Positions 45,100 through 57,858 are shown, counted from the stretch's first letter. The stretch is DNA of 64,000 nucleotides from Ophioderma brevispina (GCA_023653785.1 JAMKCH010072541.1:1-64000); one strand, 5' to 3'. The notes: a model not told the origin generated them from the sequence alone. A program made the numbers and translations.

Positions 45100-47125
45100 T
45101 GTGAAGAATATATTGTCTTTACATTTACATTAAGTTTCCTTATATTTCATTATTTTTAAAGTGGCCTATTACATGTTTAATTTCTCCAAAAAAATTGAAA
45201 TTTGTTCTGAGCTTTGTAGTTCCAAAAACATAAGCTTTAATTGTAATATAGAAAACAATGCATATTATGCCTGATTTGGCAGGGGGGTCGGACATTCCAA
45301 CTTAACAGCAATGGTGAATTCAAATTGGCATCAACATCCGGCGTAACCTGAGTGGTAACTTGACTAAAGGCTATAGCTGGTCACAAATATCTAAATCTTA
45401 AATGACCATTATTGGAAATTGCACTGTTTTTCAATTTTGACATCAATAATTTTTTCCTAAATTATCATGATATTACTAAGATCTTTTGAACGAAGGTTTA
45501 AGAGGTGATTTTGTTATGTCACTGGGACCGATGCTGCCGTAGAAAATACAAGTAAGAATTCCCTTTTTTTTTTTTTTTTTTTTCTGACCTCCCCTGTGAT
45601 TTGGGTAGCCATATTTCTAATTGAACAGGTTCAAATTTATAATGATAGAAATGCAGAGAGAGAAAATTATACTTAAAGTAAATCCATTTAAGCCAACTTA
45701 TACCAGGAAAAAGATAAGTGAAGTTAAAAAAATCTGTAATCCCATGACATTGTTACTAAAGGTTAATGAACATGTGTGGAAATCTAAGGATTAATTTGAT
45801 AGCCATTCACCTCTGGCAGTAAACCAATACAAATGGGTCATCATAAAAGAAAACATGATTCATTTGTTTTAAATATTGGATTTCCTAATAAGAGCCAGGC
45901 CATTAATCAAGGATACAGGGTATAATTATGGAAAAATCTTGTGGCAATCTCTCACCCTTGTGTTGGTTCTGAGAAAAAAATGGTTGGGCTCACTTTGTGG
46001 GTATTGCCTCTCCATCCCCAAGTAACCAATCTTTAACAATATTTTGTTAGGGATTGTGAACCTCTCTAAAATTGCCAAGATTGCAGTCAGCATTATGCAA
46101 AATTTCTAAGTTTCATATCAGAGTGTATTCACTTAAAAAGCCAATTTCTTCAATAATGTAAACAAATTGCACCCCCTATTTTTCATCAAATTCCATTTTC
46201 TTGCACTGTTATATTGGAATGGTTGTGTAATGGCTAAGCTTAAATCACCGTATTTGTCAAGACATGATGATTTTTATAGCAATGTTTACGAATAAAAGTT
46301 GGGATCCGACTCGTATTAGTTAACAAAAACAGTTGTAAATAGTTCTTCAAGACCGTTTCAAAATGTTTTAGTGTCTGTTTTTAACAAGGAACAGTAATAT
46401 AAGGCATTGATAAGACCGAACACTAGCTATTTAGAGACAAAATTGACATTTTAATTGAAAACAAAAACAAAAAACAAACGACTGATTATGGCTTTAACAA
46501 AATTTGTAAACATGAAAGTATTTTTTTGTATTTGAAACTTATCTCAAAAGATGTAATAACTCATGAAAGGAAAATTATTTGGTTTCTTTTACTGTTTTTT
46601 TTTTTGAAAGAAGGGTTGTTTGTTTGTTGGCACAAGTCATTGTGATGTTATTGCTATATCTGATTAACTGGTCTTCGTCATGATTCATATTTCTACACAA
46701 GGCAGGCCATTTTGGTTGCTTGGATGAGGCTTGTGATTGTACTCAAAACATAGAACTCTTTCATTTTGGAATCGATCAAACAAAAGAACACATTTCAAGT
46801 ACACATCGCACATGGCAACTGCTAACCTGCCTACAATCTCCAAGCAAGTTCCACAACTTCCCCTTTGCAGCGTTTGGGAATCGCACTTGATGCACGCTTT
46901 CCCTTTTAACCTACTGTTATATTACCCTCAAATTTTGATTAAAATATTCTTTTCTCAATTTTATTTGAGAAAAGATTTCTCACAGGAAAAGTATGTTGTT
47001 TATGTTGAAAAGAGACTAGGGAATTCCCCTAGAGTTGTTTGTGCAGAATGCACCTGTTAGATAGATTGCACAATAAGGGAAATGGGGAATTCCCCAAAAT
47101 GTAAACTTAGTAACTGAGTCAACTT
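45100..47125. other. No recognisable feature
   Basis: AT-rich with a 20-T run (45564-45583). The plus-strand open stretch 46737-47060 has no motif. No gene or recognised repeat. Confidence 0.4.
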
Positions 47126-47130
47126 GTTTA

Positions 47131-48048
47131 TGCTTTAAGATCAAAACATGTTGAGGGATAGGTAATTCCCCCATAAAGTTATATATGTGAAGTGATGTAA
47201 TTCAGATGTTGTAATTTATGTGAATTCCAATTGGTCAGCTAGGGCAAGGTTATGTTTATGCATGATGCTGTGGTAATGTCTATTTTAAGACTTGGGAACT
47301 TTATGAAATATTGTGTATATATGAAGGAGAACTTGGCCAGAAGATTCGTCAGCAGTTGTAATCAGCTATATAGTATGGTTATAGCTAGTTTTATCTACAA
47401 TAATGGTAGATTTATGTTCCACACAGTGCAAGGATTTAGTATATTTTCAATTCCATGTGAGCAGAGTGCTGTAATTATTCTACTGTCGTCTTTGAAGCCA
47501 AAAGTGCTGGGAATCAAAATAGGATTCCAAATTGTGGACAGATAGAAATCGTGGTGATTATCTTGGACTGATATACTGTGGAACATTAGTGTCGTCGAGG
47601 ACTTATATTCAACCTTGTCGTCTCGAACTGCTGGAAAAAGTTTTCTTCAGGACTCAGGAAGATTCGCATGGAATATACCATGGATATATATATAGAAACT
47701 TAGAGCTGTCATTTTGGAGTCTTCGCTGTGAGCACATATCATCGTTGAACTGCAACGCTTCTTGTGGACATTACTGGACATTCTTGTATACAATTAAGTA
47801 TAAATCATATAAATTGTGTGTAATTTTACTATATATGTAATGTTGTTTTGGACATACCAAATTCTTGAACCAATTACAAATCATTAAAATCTGTTATATT
47901 ATATAAAATTTAGATCACTTGTGCACAAGGCTCATTTGTTTGTGTTTGAAATGTATTTCTGACCTTTGACGCCTACGAGACGTCATAACACCTACGTCTA
48001 ACCGAGTCATTTTCTGTGACATGTTTAATAAGGGAACTACCACTTACA
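47131..48048 (+). mobile_element. Probable solo LTR
   Basis: The segment begins TGCTTTAAG and ends CCACTTACA, so has TG...CA ends, and is flanked by the 5-bp direct repeat GTTTA (47126-47130 and 48049-48053), the duplication size of many Gypsy-type elements. Inside are a TATA-like GTGTATATATG (47311) and AT-rich poly(A)-signal-like words near 47800. No internal retroviral-type genes follow, so it would be a solo LTR left by recombination. The left border is less sure than the right: TGTTAGATAG at 47055 is a better inverse of the right end but lacks a duplication. Open stretches of about 100 codons inside have no known motif. Confidence 0.45.
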
Positions 48049-48059
48049 GTTTATTATCA

Positions 48060-48142
48060 CATGCATGCACATTCCAAAAAAGCCAAACTTTGATTTCCAA
48101 TGAATTTTATTATTCAAAAAAATCACTGACAGTTCCTTTAAT
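48060..48142. mobile_element. Fragment related to TTAA-type family 4
   Basis: AAATCACTGACAGTTCC followed by TTTAA near 48121-48142 matches the right end of the element at 16428-16780. The left part is missing. Confidence 0.4.
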
Positions 48143-50251
48143 GTGAACTGCAACTAAAATTCCCTTTAAAGATGAGATTGAAGAAAATGTCTATTCATCA
48201 TATAAATATAATTGCAAGTGTTCACTGCTTAAAACAAAAAGTACACTGACGCTTTTCATCTCACTCAGTTTCCTAAAATGTTGTGTATCATTCACCATTG
48301 TTTTAATCATTAATCATTAGTATTATGCGAAAACTTCAGCAATTCTGCCAGTTACACTTGATCGCATACATGACAAAACTGGCAAAAAACAAGAAGCAAA
48401 CATTGCATTTCAAAACACAGGGTTGATAACTATCCACAAGGTCAATGGCTACAGCACTTCAACCAAGATTGACTGCAAGAGTGTCATGAACACAACAGCT
48501 TTTCGGGGGCACCATAGATTTTAGGGGGGGGGGGGGGGGAGCATCTGTTGGCGCCGCGAATTTCAAAAATAATGCCTTTGAAATATATACAATTTGTTTT
48601 TGTTTTTTTCATTGTTTTTTTTATTACCTGTACCAAGTTTGGTGGGGAGGAAACATATTAATGGTCCACCAAAACCCTTTACACACAGCTTAACCTATTG
48701 CTCTAGATACCAATGTAATTGAAAAACTAGAATTAGTTTAGCCCAGATCCTAACAGAAAGCTAAAGCCAAGCATCATGTGTCAGACAATGGAACGGGATC
48801 AGACCCCCCACGACCAGAAAAAGGCGGAAATGGACACTCAATACTGACAGCACCACAGCCGTTGAGATTGGGGTGGCAGGGAAAGCATAATTAAGATGGG
48901 TTTGGGGAAAATTTGAGCACAGGATTGTTCAGGAAAAACACATAAACAGAGACAATAACACCCAAAACAAAAAACATGGACACCACAAGGAACACTCTAA
49001 ACATACCATCCAAAGCAACCACACACAAACCCACACCACACCAGCACACAAAACTCACGTTTGAAAAAGTCAAGGTAGGCTAAACTAAATGCAAAATTGC
49101 ATAAAAGTAAATCAACCAAGGTCAAGGGTCCACTTTTGAAATGATATTAATTTTCCCTGCTTTCAGCAATTTTGTATTCCGTTTTGTTCCTTTTGAATTG
49201 CACATTTGTTAAGTGTAGTAGAGGTCTATATTGTTTTCAATGCTAAAATTAAGACATGTGAGAAAGAAAGTAAACTATTTTTCGGGGCAAGCGGGGGGGG
49301 GCAAGATTCCCCTACAGGGGGAAGGTTGCCCCCCCCCCCCTCTGGTACGACATCGTTTTGGACTAAGTAATACTCCAAGTATGTGAAATACATTTTTTTG
49401 TGACATCAAAAGTAAATTTTTAATAATGAAATATAAATATAATAAGCCATGTTGAAACAGATTAAATTGCACACTTTGGGGACAAGCAAACCATTGATTG
49501 CTTAACTAATCAAGGTCACCCAAAAAGTATTGTATTGTCAAAACTGCCCAAGTGCAGTATTCACATATTCTTTGCCATTCATACAAGCTAAATTAATATG
49601 TAGTAGTTCTTAGAGACAGCCCATCACCCTACACAGAAAACAAGGCGGATTTACCCACTAAATAATCGCTCCATTGAAATACACGTAAAAATACCAACAC
49701 CACGCCGCATGATTTGCACCTGCGTGACAATATTTGAATGTTATGAATTAGTTACCTATAGATCACAACCTAAACTTTCAAATAAGTTTAATTTTGATGT
49801 AATTCTAGTATAGATTTTAAGAACAGGGCATATGAACAGTGCCACCACTAATTTGAGCCGACGTGTACGCCTCATAGCCGCTTTCGGCCCGGCCGGAAGT
49901 CGAGGGCCAAGTTTCTACACAGAATCGAATTTCCAAATTTGTGAAATCTCAGTGGATGCTCAAGCTATACTCTTTCACTTTATCTAAGAAACAACCCTCA
50001 CTGCGGAACCGGTCCCCAAAGATCTGCAAAAATATCTCAATAACATGTTTGTTATTTTCCCAGAGTTAGTGTTGTTGCAGCCCACAAGAACTAGTCCAAG
50101 AGGTGTCCTGGGTGATATGACAGACGAACTCCTAGGGCAAGCAATGCAAGATGTAACTTTTCAAGGAGGCATACTTCTTGCTTAGGAATAAAACAAATTC
50201 ACACCAATTTGGTACTGATCAAATGCTTGTCAGGTGACTATAATTAGTCAC
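48143..50251. other. Non-coding sequence with G runs
   Basis: No gene is recognised. A 16-G run (48524-48539), a 9-G run (49290) and a 12-C run (49329-49340) stand out. The 49275-49340 region has GGGG and CCCC tracts facing each other. Confidence 0.4.
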
Positions 50252-50634
50252 CCAACAATCTGTTGACCCCATGCAAAATCGCCTATTTTATTTTTAGAGC
50301 AATTTAAGCAGTGGCGACACAATTTTGACATATGATATAAGCTGGGATATGCAAGAGTAGTACCTTCGCAAAATCAGAAAAAATCCATATAGGCCTACAA
50401 AGGTCAGAATTTGTTAGGTTATAGCGCCCTCTATAATGTCCATTTCCAATCGAGAGAAGTGTTAAACTAGTTTTTTAGGAAAAATCATTATTTGCCCGCA
50501 ATGACTTTCTTATAATTTACACAGGACGAAGTGTGGTATAAATAATACATATTAGTTGTCAAAGATGTGTCGCCGTTGATATTTTTTGTTTATTTGGTTT
50601 TGTCATAATAAATAAGACCTGCAACAGCTGTGCC
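50252..50634 (+). mobile_element. CAGCTGT-ended element, copy b
   Basis: Starts CAACAATCTGTTGACCCCATGC, ends GCAACAGCTGTGCC. Collinear with the reverse complement of 59471-59868 (TATAGCGCCCTCTATA / TATATAGGGCGCTATA, CCGCAATG, TATTAGTTGTCAAAGATGTGTCGCC). About 383 bp, non-coding. Confidence 0.75.
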
Positions 50635-50998
50635 AAGACACCACATGGGAGATTTTTTGTTTTTAATGTAATTTGAAGTTCTTACGAAAGAGCCATACAC
50701 GTTAGGGATTATTGGTTAAAGCAGCCTGTCACCCTTAAAGTTTAACCTGTGTCTAAAAGTTCATTTTAACACAATTAATATAAAATTAAAAAAATAAACA
50801 ATAATGGATAAAATCAAACAAAACAAACAAAAATCAGACAAAACGCGAATAAACACAAACCTTATCAATCCACATATACCAAGACAGACTAAATCAGTAC
50901 TCCATATCGAATTCCAGGTGGATTTTTTTTTCACACAGAATGAGTCCCCCCAACAGATCAAGAAGAGAATACAAGAACAGTATGACAAAAATGTGCAT

Positions 50999-51203
50999 TT
51001 AAAGGTGCAACGAGAGATTTCACATGTCAGGTGCCCCTAAAAAATCAAAAGTACTGATTTTTGCCATTATGTAAAGCTTTCCATCAAAAAACATCCCCAT
51101 CTGAAAGGATTAAGCTGAGAAATGTTTCTTTGGTACAAAAATTGTGAAATTTCTAATTTCGTATAGGAGCAAATACGAAATTCAGCCTGTTTTACATTCT
51201 GCA
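50999..51203 (+). mobile_element. TTAA-type MITE, family 1, left half
   Basis: TTAA (50999-51002) then AGGTGCAACGAGAGATTT, an unbroken version of the family 1 end. The interior follows 12311 on (CCCCATCTGAAAGGATTAAGCTGAGAAA, GTATAGGAGCAAA, TTCAGCCT) and stops at about 51203. Confidence 0.85.
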
Positions 51204-51454
51204 CAAAATAATCAATGCAGACATGCTTAAGGATGAATAGGGTTAATGGGCTTTATTCCATTTAGGCTTGGTTGATTTCTTTCATCCAAATCTTACACCA
51301 AGAATACACCCATTTTATGTCATCAGTTTTTTTGTAACCAATGGTTTCATGTTAAAAATTATAATGCTTTATCATTTGGCTCATTGGTTGCATATTTTTC
51401 CTCCTCTTTTTCTATTTGTGCCATGAGCACCATTGTTTTCAGGATTTGTGCTTA
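51204..51454. other. No recognisable feature
   Basis: AT-rich spacer. Nothing is recognised. Confidence 0.35.
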
Positions 51455-52570
51455 TATAAATCTCCATTATTGTTATTATCTTTATTAGTCTTTTCAGAGT
51501 GTACTCTCTAAATGTAAACAAGTGAAAAATTCACTCTCCAAAAGAGTGGATTCTCTTGTAAACCAATCCAAAATGAGTGGTTTGTACTTAAAAAGAGTGA
51601 ATTTCCACTAAAAAAGAGTGAACATCGTTCCAAAAAGAGTGGATTTCCACTTGTGTTGTCCTTCATTTAACTCCTAAAAAACGAGTGGAAAGCCACTCTT
51701 TTTGGAGTGATTTTCACCATTTTGGAGTGGTTGGGGAGTGAAATTTTCACATTTAGAGAGTATTTGGTGGTTTGAAATGACACAGTGGAACATGAAACCA
51801 AATCAAGAGCCAGAAATTGGAGAACTATTTTGCCTTTCTAATTTTACAAAATGCAATAAAATATCACTGAGCAGCTATGGTATGTCCATAAAAAAAAAAA
51901 AAAAAAAAATTTTATCATTTGTTAAATTATCAAGAGTAAATTTGACCCAAAAGTATTCTTTGAAAGCTGTGAAATGTCACTCTTTTTAGAGTGGGCCCTG
52001 TAGTCACTCCAAAAGAGTGAAATTCACTCTTTTGCATTTAGAGAGTATATAAATCTCCATTATTGTTATTATCTTTATTAGTCTTTTAAGAGTGTACTCT
52101 CTAAATGTAAACAAGTGAAAAATTCACTCTCCAAAAGAGTGGATTCTCTTGTAAACCAATCCAAAATGAGTGGTTTGTACTTGAAAAGAGTGAATTACCA
52201 CTCAAAAAGAGTGAAAATCTTTCTAAAAAGAGTGGATTTCCACTTGTGTTGTCCCTCGTTTAACTCCTCAAAAGGTGTTGTCCTTCATTTAACTCCTCAA
52301 ACGAGTGGAAAACCACTCTTTTTGGAGTGATTTTCACTCTTTTTGAGTGGTAATTTGGTCCTTTTAAGTACAAACCACCCATTTTGGAGTGGTTTTCAAA
52401 ATGTGCACTCTTTAGGGGAGTGAAATTTTCACATTTAGAGATTATCTGGTGGTTTGAAATGACACAGTGGAACATGAAACCAAATCAAGAGTCAGAAATT
52501 GGAGAACTATTTAGTCTTTCTAATTTTACAAAATCCAATAGAATAACACTGAGCAGCTATGGTATATCCA
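51455..52570. repeat. Tandem duplication holding two ACTCTTTTT/GAGTG MITEs
   Basis: TATAAATCTCCATTATTG starts at 51455 and again at 52047. GGTGGTTTGAAATGACACAG starts at 51766 and again at 52448. The sequence from the first start to the AGCTATGGTAT near 51877 is repeated through about 52564. Each copy has a MITE (51502-51762 and 52095-52443) with TACTCTCTAAATGT at the left and ACATTTAGAGA(G)TA at the right, probable TA target. A third partial element lies at 51976-52047. The interiors consist of many AAAGAGTG and CACTCTTT words in both orientations. The second copy is about 90 bp longer through local expansion. Confidence 0.85.
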
Positions 52571-52934
52571 TCCTTGCATTTTTGCAATTGACCCATGGTC
52601 TACATAATTACACATCAAATTTGCTTGAAAGGCTCCGAGAAAAAGCCTCATTCATGTCTGCTGCATTCTCAAGGTCAACCTGAACAAATTTTACTGATCG
52701 AAGCTTGATATTGTCTGTTGATGAAAGACTGTTTGATATTGGCTATTGAAGAGAAATTACTGCATTCTAGAATGTTATGAGAGAGCTATGTTATTCTGTA
52801 TTAAGCTAATATCTTCAAAGGCTTTTATTTTCATGGATTATGTGAATCATCATGAAAATCTGAATATCAAGACACACAAAAATATACTAATAAAATACAG
52901 TTAAAAGCTGAGAAAAAATGTACTTTTTTGTGTA
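52571..52934. other. No recognisable feature
   Basis: AT-rich. Nothing is recognised. Confidence 0.35.
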
Positions 52935-53385
52935 TTAAAGGTGCTTGTTCCAATTTATGTGTATCTTGTTCACAAGTTTATATTAAAGCCTGGCACTAGC
53001 ATACACTTGCCACCAAGTATCATGGAAACAAAATTGTGGTTTTGATAGTAGAAGAGATAATGTACACTGCAAGGACCTGTTCACTACTGTGCTAATATAG
53101 ATGGTTAACCATTAAAACAGCATCTATTTTATCTGTATCTTGGGAAAGAAATGGAGGAAAGAATTTTGTATTGTGCCACCACCCTATTAATTCGGCAGCC
53201 TCAACAGAATAAACTGCACGTTGACGGATGTGGTGGCAAAATACTGAATTCATACCGAAATGGATTTGGAAGCTGAAATTTCAGGGCGGCAATGAGAAAA
53301 ATAGGCCTTTCATCTGATATCAAAATTGATGCTACTTCCGGGTAAATCAGGGTGTCACAAAGGCGATCGGAACACGCACCTTTAA
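52935..53385 (+). mobile_element. TTAA-type MITE, family 2, copy d with nested insertion
   Basis: TTAA at 52935-52938 and 53382-53385. The ends AGGTGCTTGTTCC and GGAACACGCACCT are exact inverses apart from one base. Word order is as in copies a-c. About 100 bp longer than them because of 53156-53256. Confidence 0.92.
53156..53256. mobile_element. 101-bp hAT-like mini-element
   Basis: GAAATGGA occurs immediately left (53148-53155) and right (53257-53264) but once in the other family 2 copies, so it is an 8-bp target duplication. The termini pair over 25 bp with 5 mismatches: GGAAAGAATTTTGTATT... against the inverse of ...AATACTGAATTCATACC. An 8-bp duplication with short inverted ends is the signature of hAT-superfamily insertions, an inference from the family rule. 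Confidence 0.75.
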
Positions 53386-54254
53386 GATCAAGGATTCCCA
53401 ATGTTAAATGTAAATATATTGTTATTTCAAGGCATGTAGATCACCTTCAGATAAACCCAGACCCATTGTCAGTGGGATAACACACACACCCCAAAAATTC
53501 AACACAAGGTCTACATAGTAGGCAGATTTTGAAGTGTACCCAGAAAGATATATTTTTTTTTCTTTAGCATACAACCATAATATAACCACATAATTGAACT
53601 GCATTAAAGTTTGTATGTAAAGTTCAGATCCCGCTTCAGATTTTGAAAGCTTGTGTGTGTGTGTGTGTGTGCATGTGTGTGTGCATGAGCTATTGTGATC
53701 AATCACATTTGGAGACATTTTAGTTCATAACATCAAAAGGAAACATTTCCCAAGCCTTAAATTTCACTGTTTTAATAATAATAATACCAAAATCTCAATT
53801 TTGATGGGTTAAAGTGGGGATGAGGTTGTGAATCCAGTCACCCACCTTTAAACAATCTACACTGCCTACAAAATATTCTCACTGTGAAGACTTAATTATG
53901 AGCTAGGAGTATGCCTTGTCTGTATTTTGTCTCTCTCAGAAATGATCAACAGGTACATTGGTCATGCCTGGGTGAACAGCTTGTATAAATTGTCTATCAA
54001 TAATACAAGAGTATGTCTTGCATAGAACATCTTGGGAATTACTGTGTAGTAAATGATCAATTTTGTGAGAATGTATTTTAATTTTTTTGCACATGCAATA
54101 ACAAGTAGTATCAAAATAATCCCATCATGCATTGCTCCATAAGCTCTGAACAAAATATTTTGTTCTATTCCTGTGCTTTCAGAAAAAATAGGAACAGTGG
54201 TTCTAAATAGGTCATCTGATTATGTGGTCAAAGAATAAGAGAGCAATAAAATGA
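53386..54254. other. Non-coding sequence with a GT microsatellite
   Basis: A GT/GCATGT run lies at 53651-53685. The rest is AT-rich and unrecognised. The CTHTHTHT-type antisense frame comes from the microsatellite. Confidence 0.5.
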
Positions 54255-54465
54255 CCCTAAGTGACCCCTGAATGGCCTTGTCCTTCCCAGCTTCTGAGTA
54301 GGGAGTGCTGCACCTTTGGTGACAGTGCTTTTTGTGCTTCTCAGCACTCCCTGGCAGCTCATAAGGTTTCATTTTATCTCTATATATTTTTTTCATTACT
54401 GATCTTTGTATTGTTTATTGCTGTATCTGCCAAATGAATAAATAAATAAATAAATAAATAAAAGA
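54255..54465 (+). mobile_element. Possible LINE 3' tail
   Basis: CTTCTGAGTAGGGAGTGCTG ... TTCTCAGCACTCCCTGGCAGC forms a stem from inverted AGGGAGTGCTG / CAGCACTCCCT. Then TTTTATCTCTATATATTTTTT, TGTATTGTTTATTGC and a pure AATA run (54435-54463) follow. A structured 3' end closed by a simple repeat is typical of non-LTR elements. No coding part is present. Confidence 0.45.
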
Positions 54466-54649
54466 ACATTCTCGGGAAATGGTCTACAACCTATCCAGTG
54501 CAATTTGAGAGAAATTTGTATCCTAAAAAAATCTCCTCCTGTCACTCATTACTCCAGTGAAATTTTAGGCTCAGGGAAAGTTTTGCTTTCAATGTTATGA
54601 ACAAAAAAGTCTCCAAATGTGGTCACGATCATATGAGTATTCTGTACTT

Positions 54650-56410
54650 TTAATACATCCAGTCTATTGACTGGTGGAATTCCTCTACCAAAAAATTGTA
54701 TGTATCCTTTACTCTAATACATACAGTCCTATTGCATGGGTGACAGGATTTCCTCCGACAAAAGATTATATTCTTTAATATATCCAGTCCATTGCATGAC
54801 GTGAACAGGATTTTCTCCAGACAAAAGAATGTATCCTTTACTCTAATATACCCAGTCTATTGCATGGGTGGACAGGAGTTTTCCTCCACAAAGGAATGTA
54901 TCTTACTCTAATATCTCCATCTATTGCATGGGTGGGCAGATTTCCTCTAGCAAAAGAATTGTATCCTTTCTCTAATATATCCAGTCTATTGCATGGATGG
55001 ACAGGATTTCCTTTCCTCCTGACAAAGAATGGTATCCTTTACTCTAATATATCCAGTCTATTGTGTGGGTGGACAGGATTTCCTCCTGAACAAAAGAATT
55101 ATGTCTTTAATTATCCAGTCTAGTGCATGATGACAGATTCCTCCTGACAAAAGAATTATATACTTTCAAAGATCCAGTCTATGCATGAGTGGACAGGATT
55201 CCTTCCTTACAAAAGAATTATATTCTTTAATATTCCGTCTATTGCATGGGTGAACAGGTTTCATCCAGACAATGAATCGTATCCTTCTTGGACTCTAATA
55301 TCTCCGTCTATTGCTGAGTGGCCATATTTACTCCTGACCAAGAAGTATATTCTTTAATATATCCATTCTATTGCATGTGTGCCCAGGATTTCCCTCCGAC
55401 AAATAAATGGTATCCTTTATCTACTATATTCCAGTCTATTGCAATGGGTGACAGGTTTTCCTCTGCAAAAGAAAATTATACTTTAATAATCCATTCTATG
55501 TGTGGGTGGGACAGGCTTCGCCAGACCAAATGAATTGTATCCTTTACTCTAATATATCCCCGTCTATTGCATGGGTGGACAGGATTTCCTCCTGACAAAC
55601 ATTATATGCTTTAAGATATCCCGTCTATTGCAGAGTGACAGGATTTCCTCCTGACCAAAGAATTTTATTTCTTTATATATCCGTCTATTGCAAGGTTGGA
55701 CAGGATTTCCTCCAGACAAATGAATTGTATCCTTACTCTAATATATCCAGTCTATTGCATGGGTGGACAGGATTTCCTCCTGGCAAAACAATTAAGTATT
55801 CTTTAATATATCCAGTCTATTGCATGGATGGAATTCCTCCAGACAAAAGAATTGTATCCTTACTCTATATATCCATTACTAATTGCATGGGTGGACAGCT
55901 TTCCTTCCTGACAAAAGAATTGTATCCTTTACTCTAATATATCCAGTCTATTTCATGGGTGGACAGGATTTCCTTCCGGGGAAAAAACAAAAGAATTATA
56001 TCGTTAATATATCCAGTCTATTGACTGGTGGAATTCCTCCAGACAAAAGAATTGTATCTTTACTCTAAATGCCGTCTATTGCATGGGTGGACAGGATGTC
56101 CTCCTGACCAAGAATTTATTCTTAATATATCCGTCTATGGCATGGGTGGACAGGATTTCCTCCAGACAAATAAATTGTATCCTTTACTCTAATAGATCCA
56201 GTCTATTGCAATGGGGACAAGATGTCCTCCAGACAAAAGAATTGTATAGTATCCCTTATATACTCTAATATATCCAGTCTATTGCATGGGTGGACAGATT
56301 TCCTCCTGCCAAAACAATTTATCCTTTACTCTCTAATCTTCCAGTCTATTGCATGGGTGGGCAGGATTTCTTCGAGACAAAAAAAGTGTACCTTGTAACT
56401 TTAATAATAC
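54650..56410 (+). repeat. About 68-bp satellite array
   Basis: About 26-28 copies of a unit running TATCCAGTCTATTGCATGGG, TGGACAGGATTTCCTCC, (A/T)GACAAAAGAATT, then GTATCCTTTACTCTAATA (long form) or ATATTCTTTAATA (short form). Long and short forms are interspersed. The copies differ by substitutions and many one-base indels, especially in short homopolymers. The several frames reading LLHGWTGFPPDK are the repeat translated and shift frame between units, so they are not coding. Confidence 0.95.
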
Positions 56411-56436
56411 AGCCTAGCTAGTATATGGGGAATGTT

Positions 56437-56614
56437 CAGTGGCATAAAACAGTGGGTGGGTGGTGGTGGGTGATGGCCAGAAGCAAGCCCTACCACCAAA
56501 TGAAACTGCTGACATTTGTACAGTGTCTATGAGAAGGGCCCACCGCCCCTCAGAAAATGTCTCGGCACCCCTCTGCCCTCCCCCCATTTTTGCAAAGGTC
56601 TGGTTACGCCACTG
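56437..56614. mobile_element. MITE-like element with CAGTGGCATA ends
   Basis: CAGTGGCATAAAAC on the left and CTGGTTACGCCACTG on the right. Same end family as 6858 and 29735. Interior GGTGGGTGGTGGTGGG and GCCCTCCCCCCAT. About 178 bp. Confidence 0.5.
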
Positions 56615-57858
56615 GATTCTTCCAACTTTTTAAACCTGTTAAATGTAGAGCTACACATAGTGTTTATTGTGTCGTAACACATGAAACATCATGTGATGGC
56701 GGGTGTTCATGTGTGGCAATGTGGTTTTAGAAGCTAAACACATAAAAGTCATGTTATGGAGATTAAATTAAATGCTAGAAGACATCCAATTTCAAAGCAA
56801 GACAAAATAGTGTTTAGGTACGTTTGTTTCATTCAGAACAACGTGATTTACGGTGTAGGTTGACTGTTGCATGTCTACATGTTGTTTGAACTCCACATGT
56901 AAAATCTGTTTCATTCATTCAAACTGTTATCAGTGGTGCAATTTATCCTGCAACTGTTCATTTTTGATATCAAAATTTTTCTGAATATTTTTGGCAAAGA
57001 CCATTGAGCACAAACATACATTGAAAAAACCTTGCAACATTCTACTAACAATGTACCAACAAATGCAAAGACCCCTGTCATTCCACTTCCTTAGTAAAAG
57101 ATATTAGTTGAGCTCAGAGTGACGCATGTGACACTACAGTTGACTTTGTTTGTTTTTGTTGTATTGTAACAATTGTAATACTCATGTGCTTCATAAATAT
57201 TCATAAGGGCTTTTCACAAATGTGATGATAAGCAAAATAAGTCTAATGGTGCCCAAAACTATGAGAAGCGTATCCCTTTGGGGCAGCTCAAATCTGGTTA
57301 TAACATTTCAGAAGAATATGTCTAAGTTTAATAACGGTTTTTGAGCCAATAGCAAACATTGTCACCTCATCTATACCACACACATACATACACACATTAC
57401 ACATAACCTAATCCACTACAAACACACCACATATGCTTACTCCTATCATTTACATATGCTCGATTCAATTATCTAGAAACAAACACAGAAGTCTATGATC
57501 CAAGAATTTAAAACGACCTGTTGCATACAACTCAACATATGAAGTTAGATGTGGCCAATACTAGTCCTGATCCAAGAAGATGAGTAGATAACCGTATTGC
57601 TGAGTTGAAGACTGACATAGAAGTGGTCGTATGATATGAGATAGAGGTCTCTTTTTCAAATTAAGCCCTAACCTATTAAGCCATACCTGAGAACGAAAGT
57701 ACAGTTTAATAGTCCCTTGGGCCCGAGAGGTTGGTCGGTACATCAGAGTGGCAAAGGCGAGTGTGGTATCAACTTCCTCAGAAACATCATCTATAATAAT
57801 TTTGCATGATAGACCTTCCAAAGTAGTAGCTTAAGCTGCTGAATTGCATAAACAATGG
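56615..57858. other. No recognisable feature
   Basis: AT-rich with a CA-rich run (57365-57435). The minus-strand 86-codon frame at 57561-57821 has no recognisable domain. Confidence 0.4.

Noticed and set aside
54860..56268. Several plus-strand frames reading HGWTGFPPDK-type repeats
   Set aside because: They translate the 68-bp satellite, shift frame between units and lack starts or domains.
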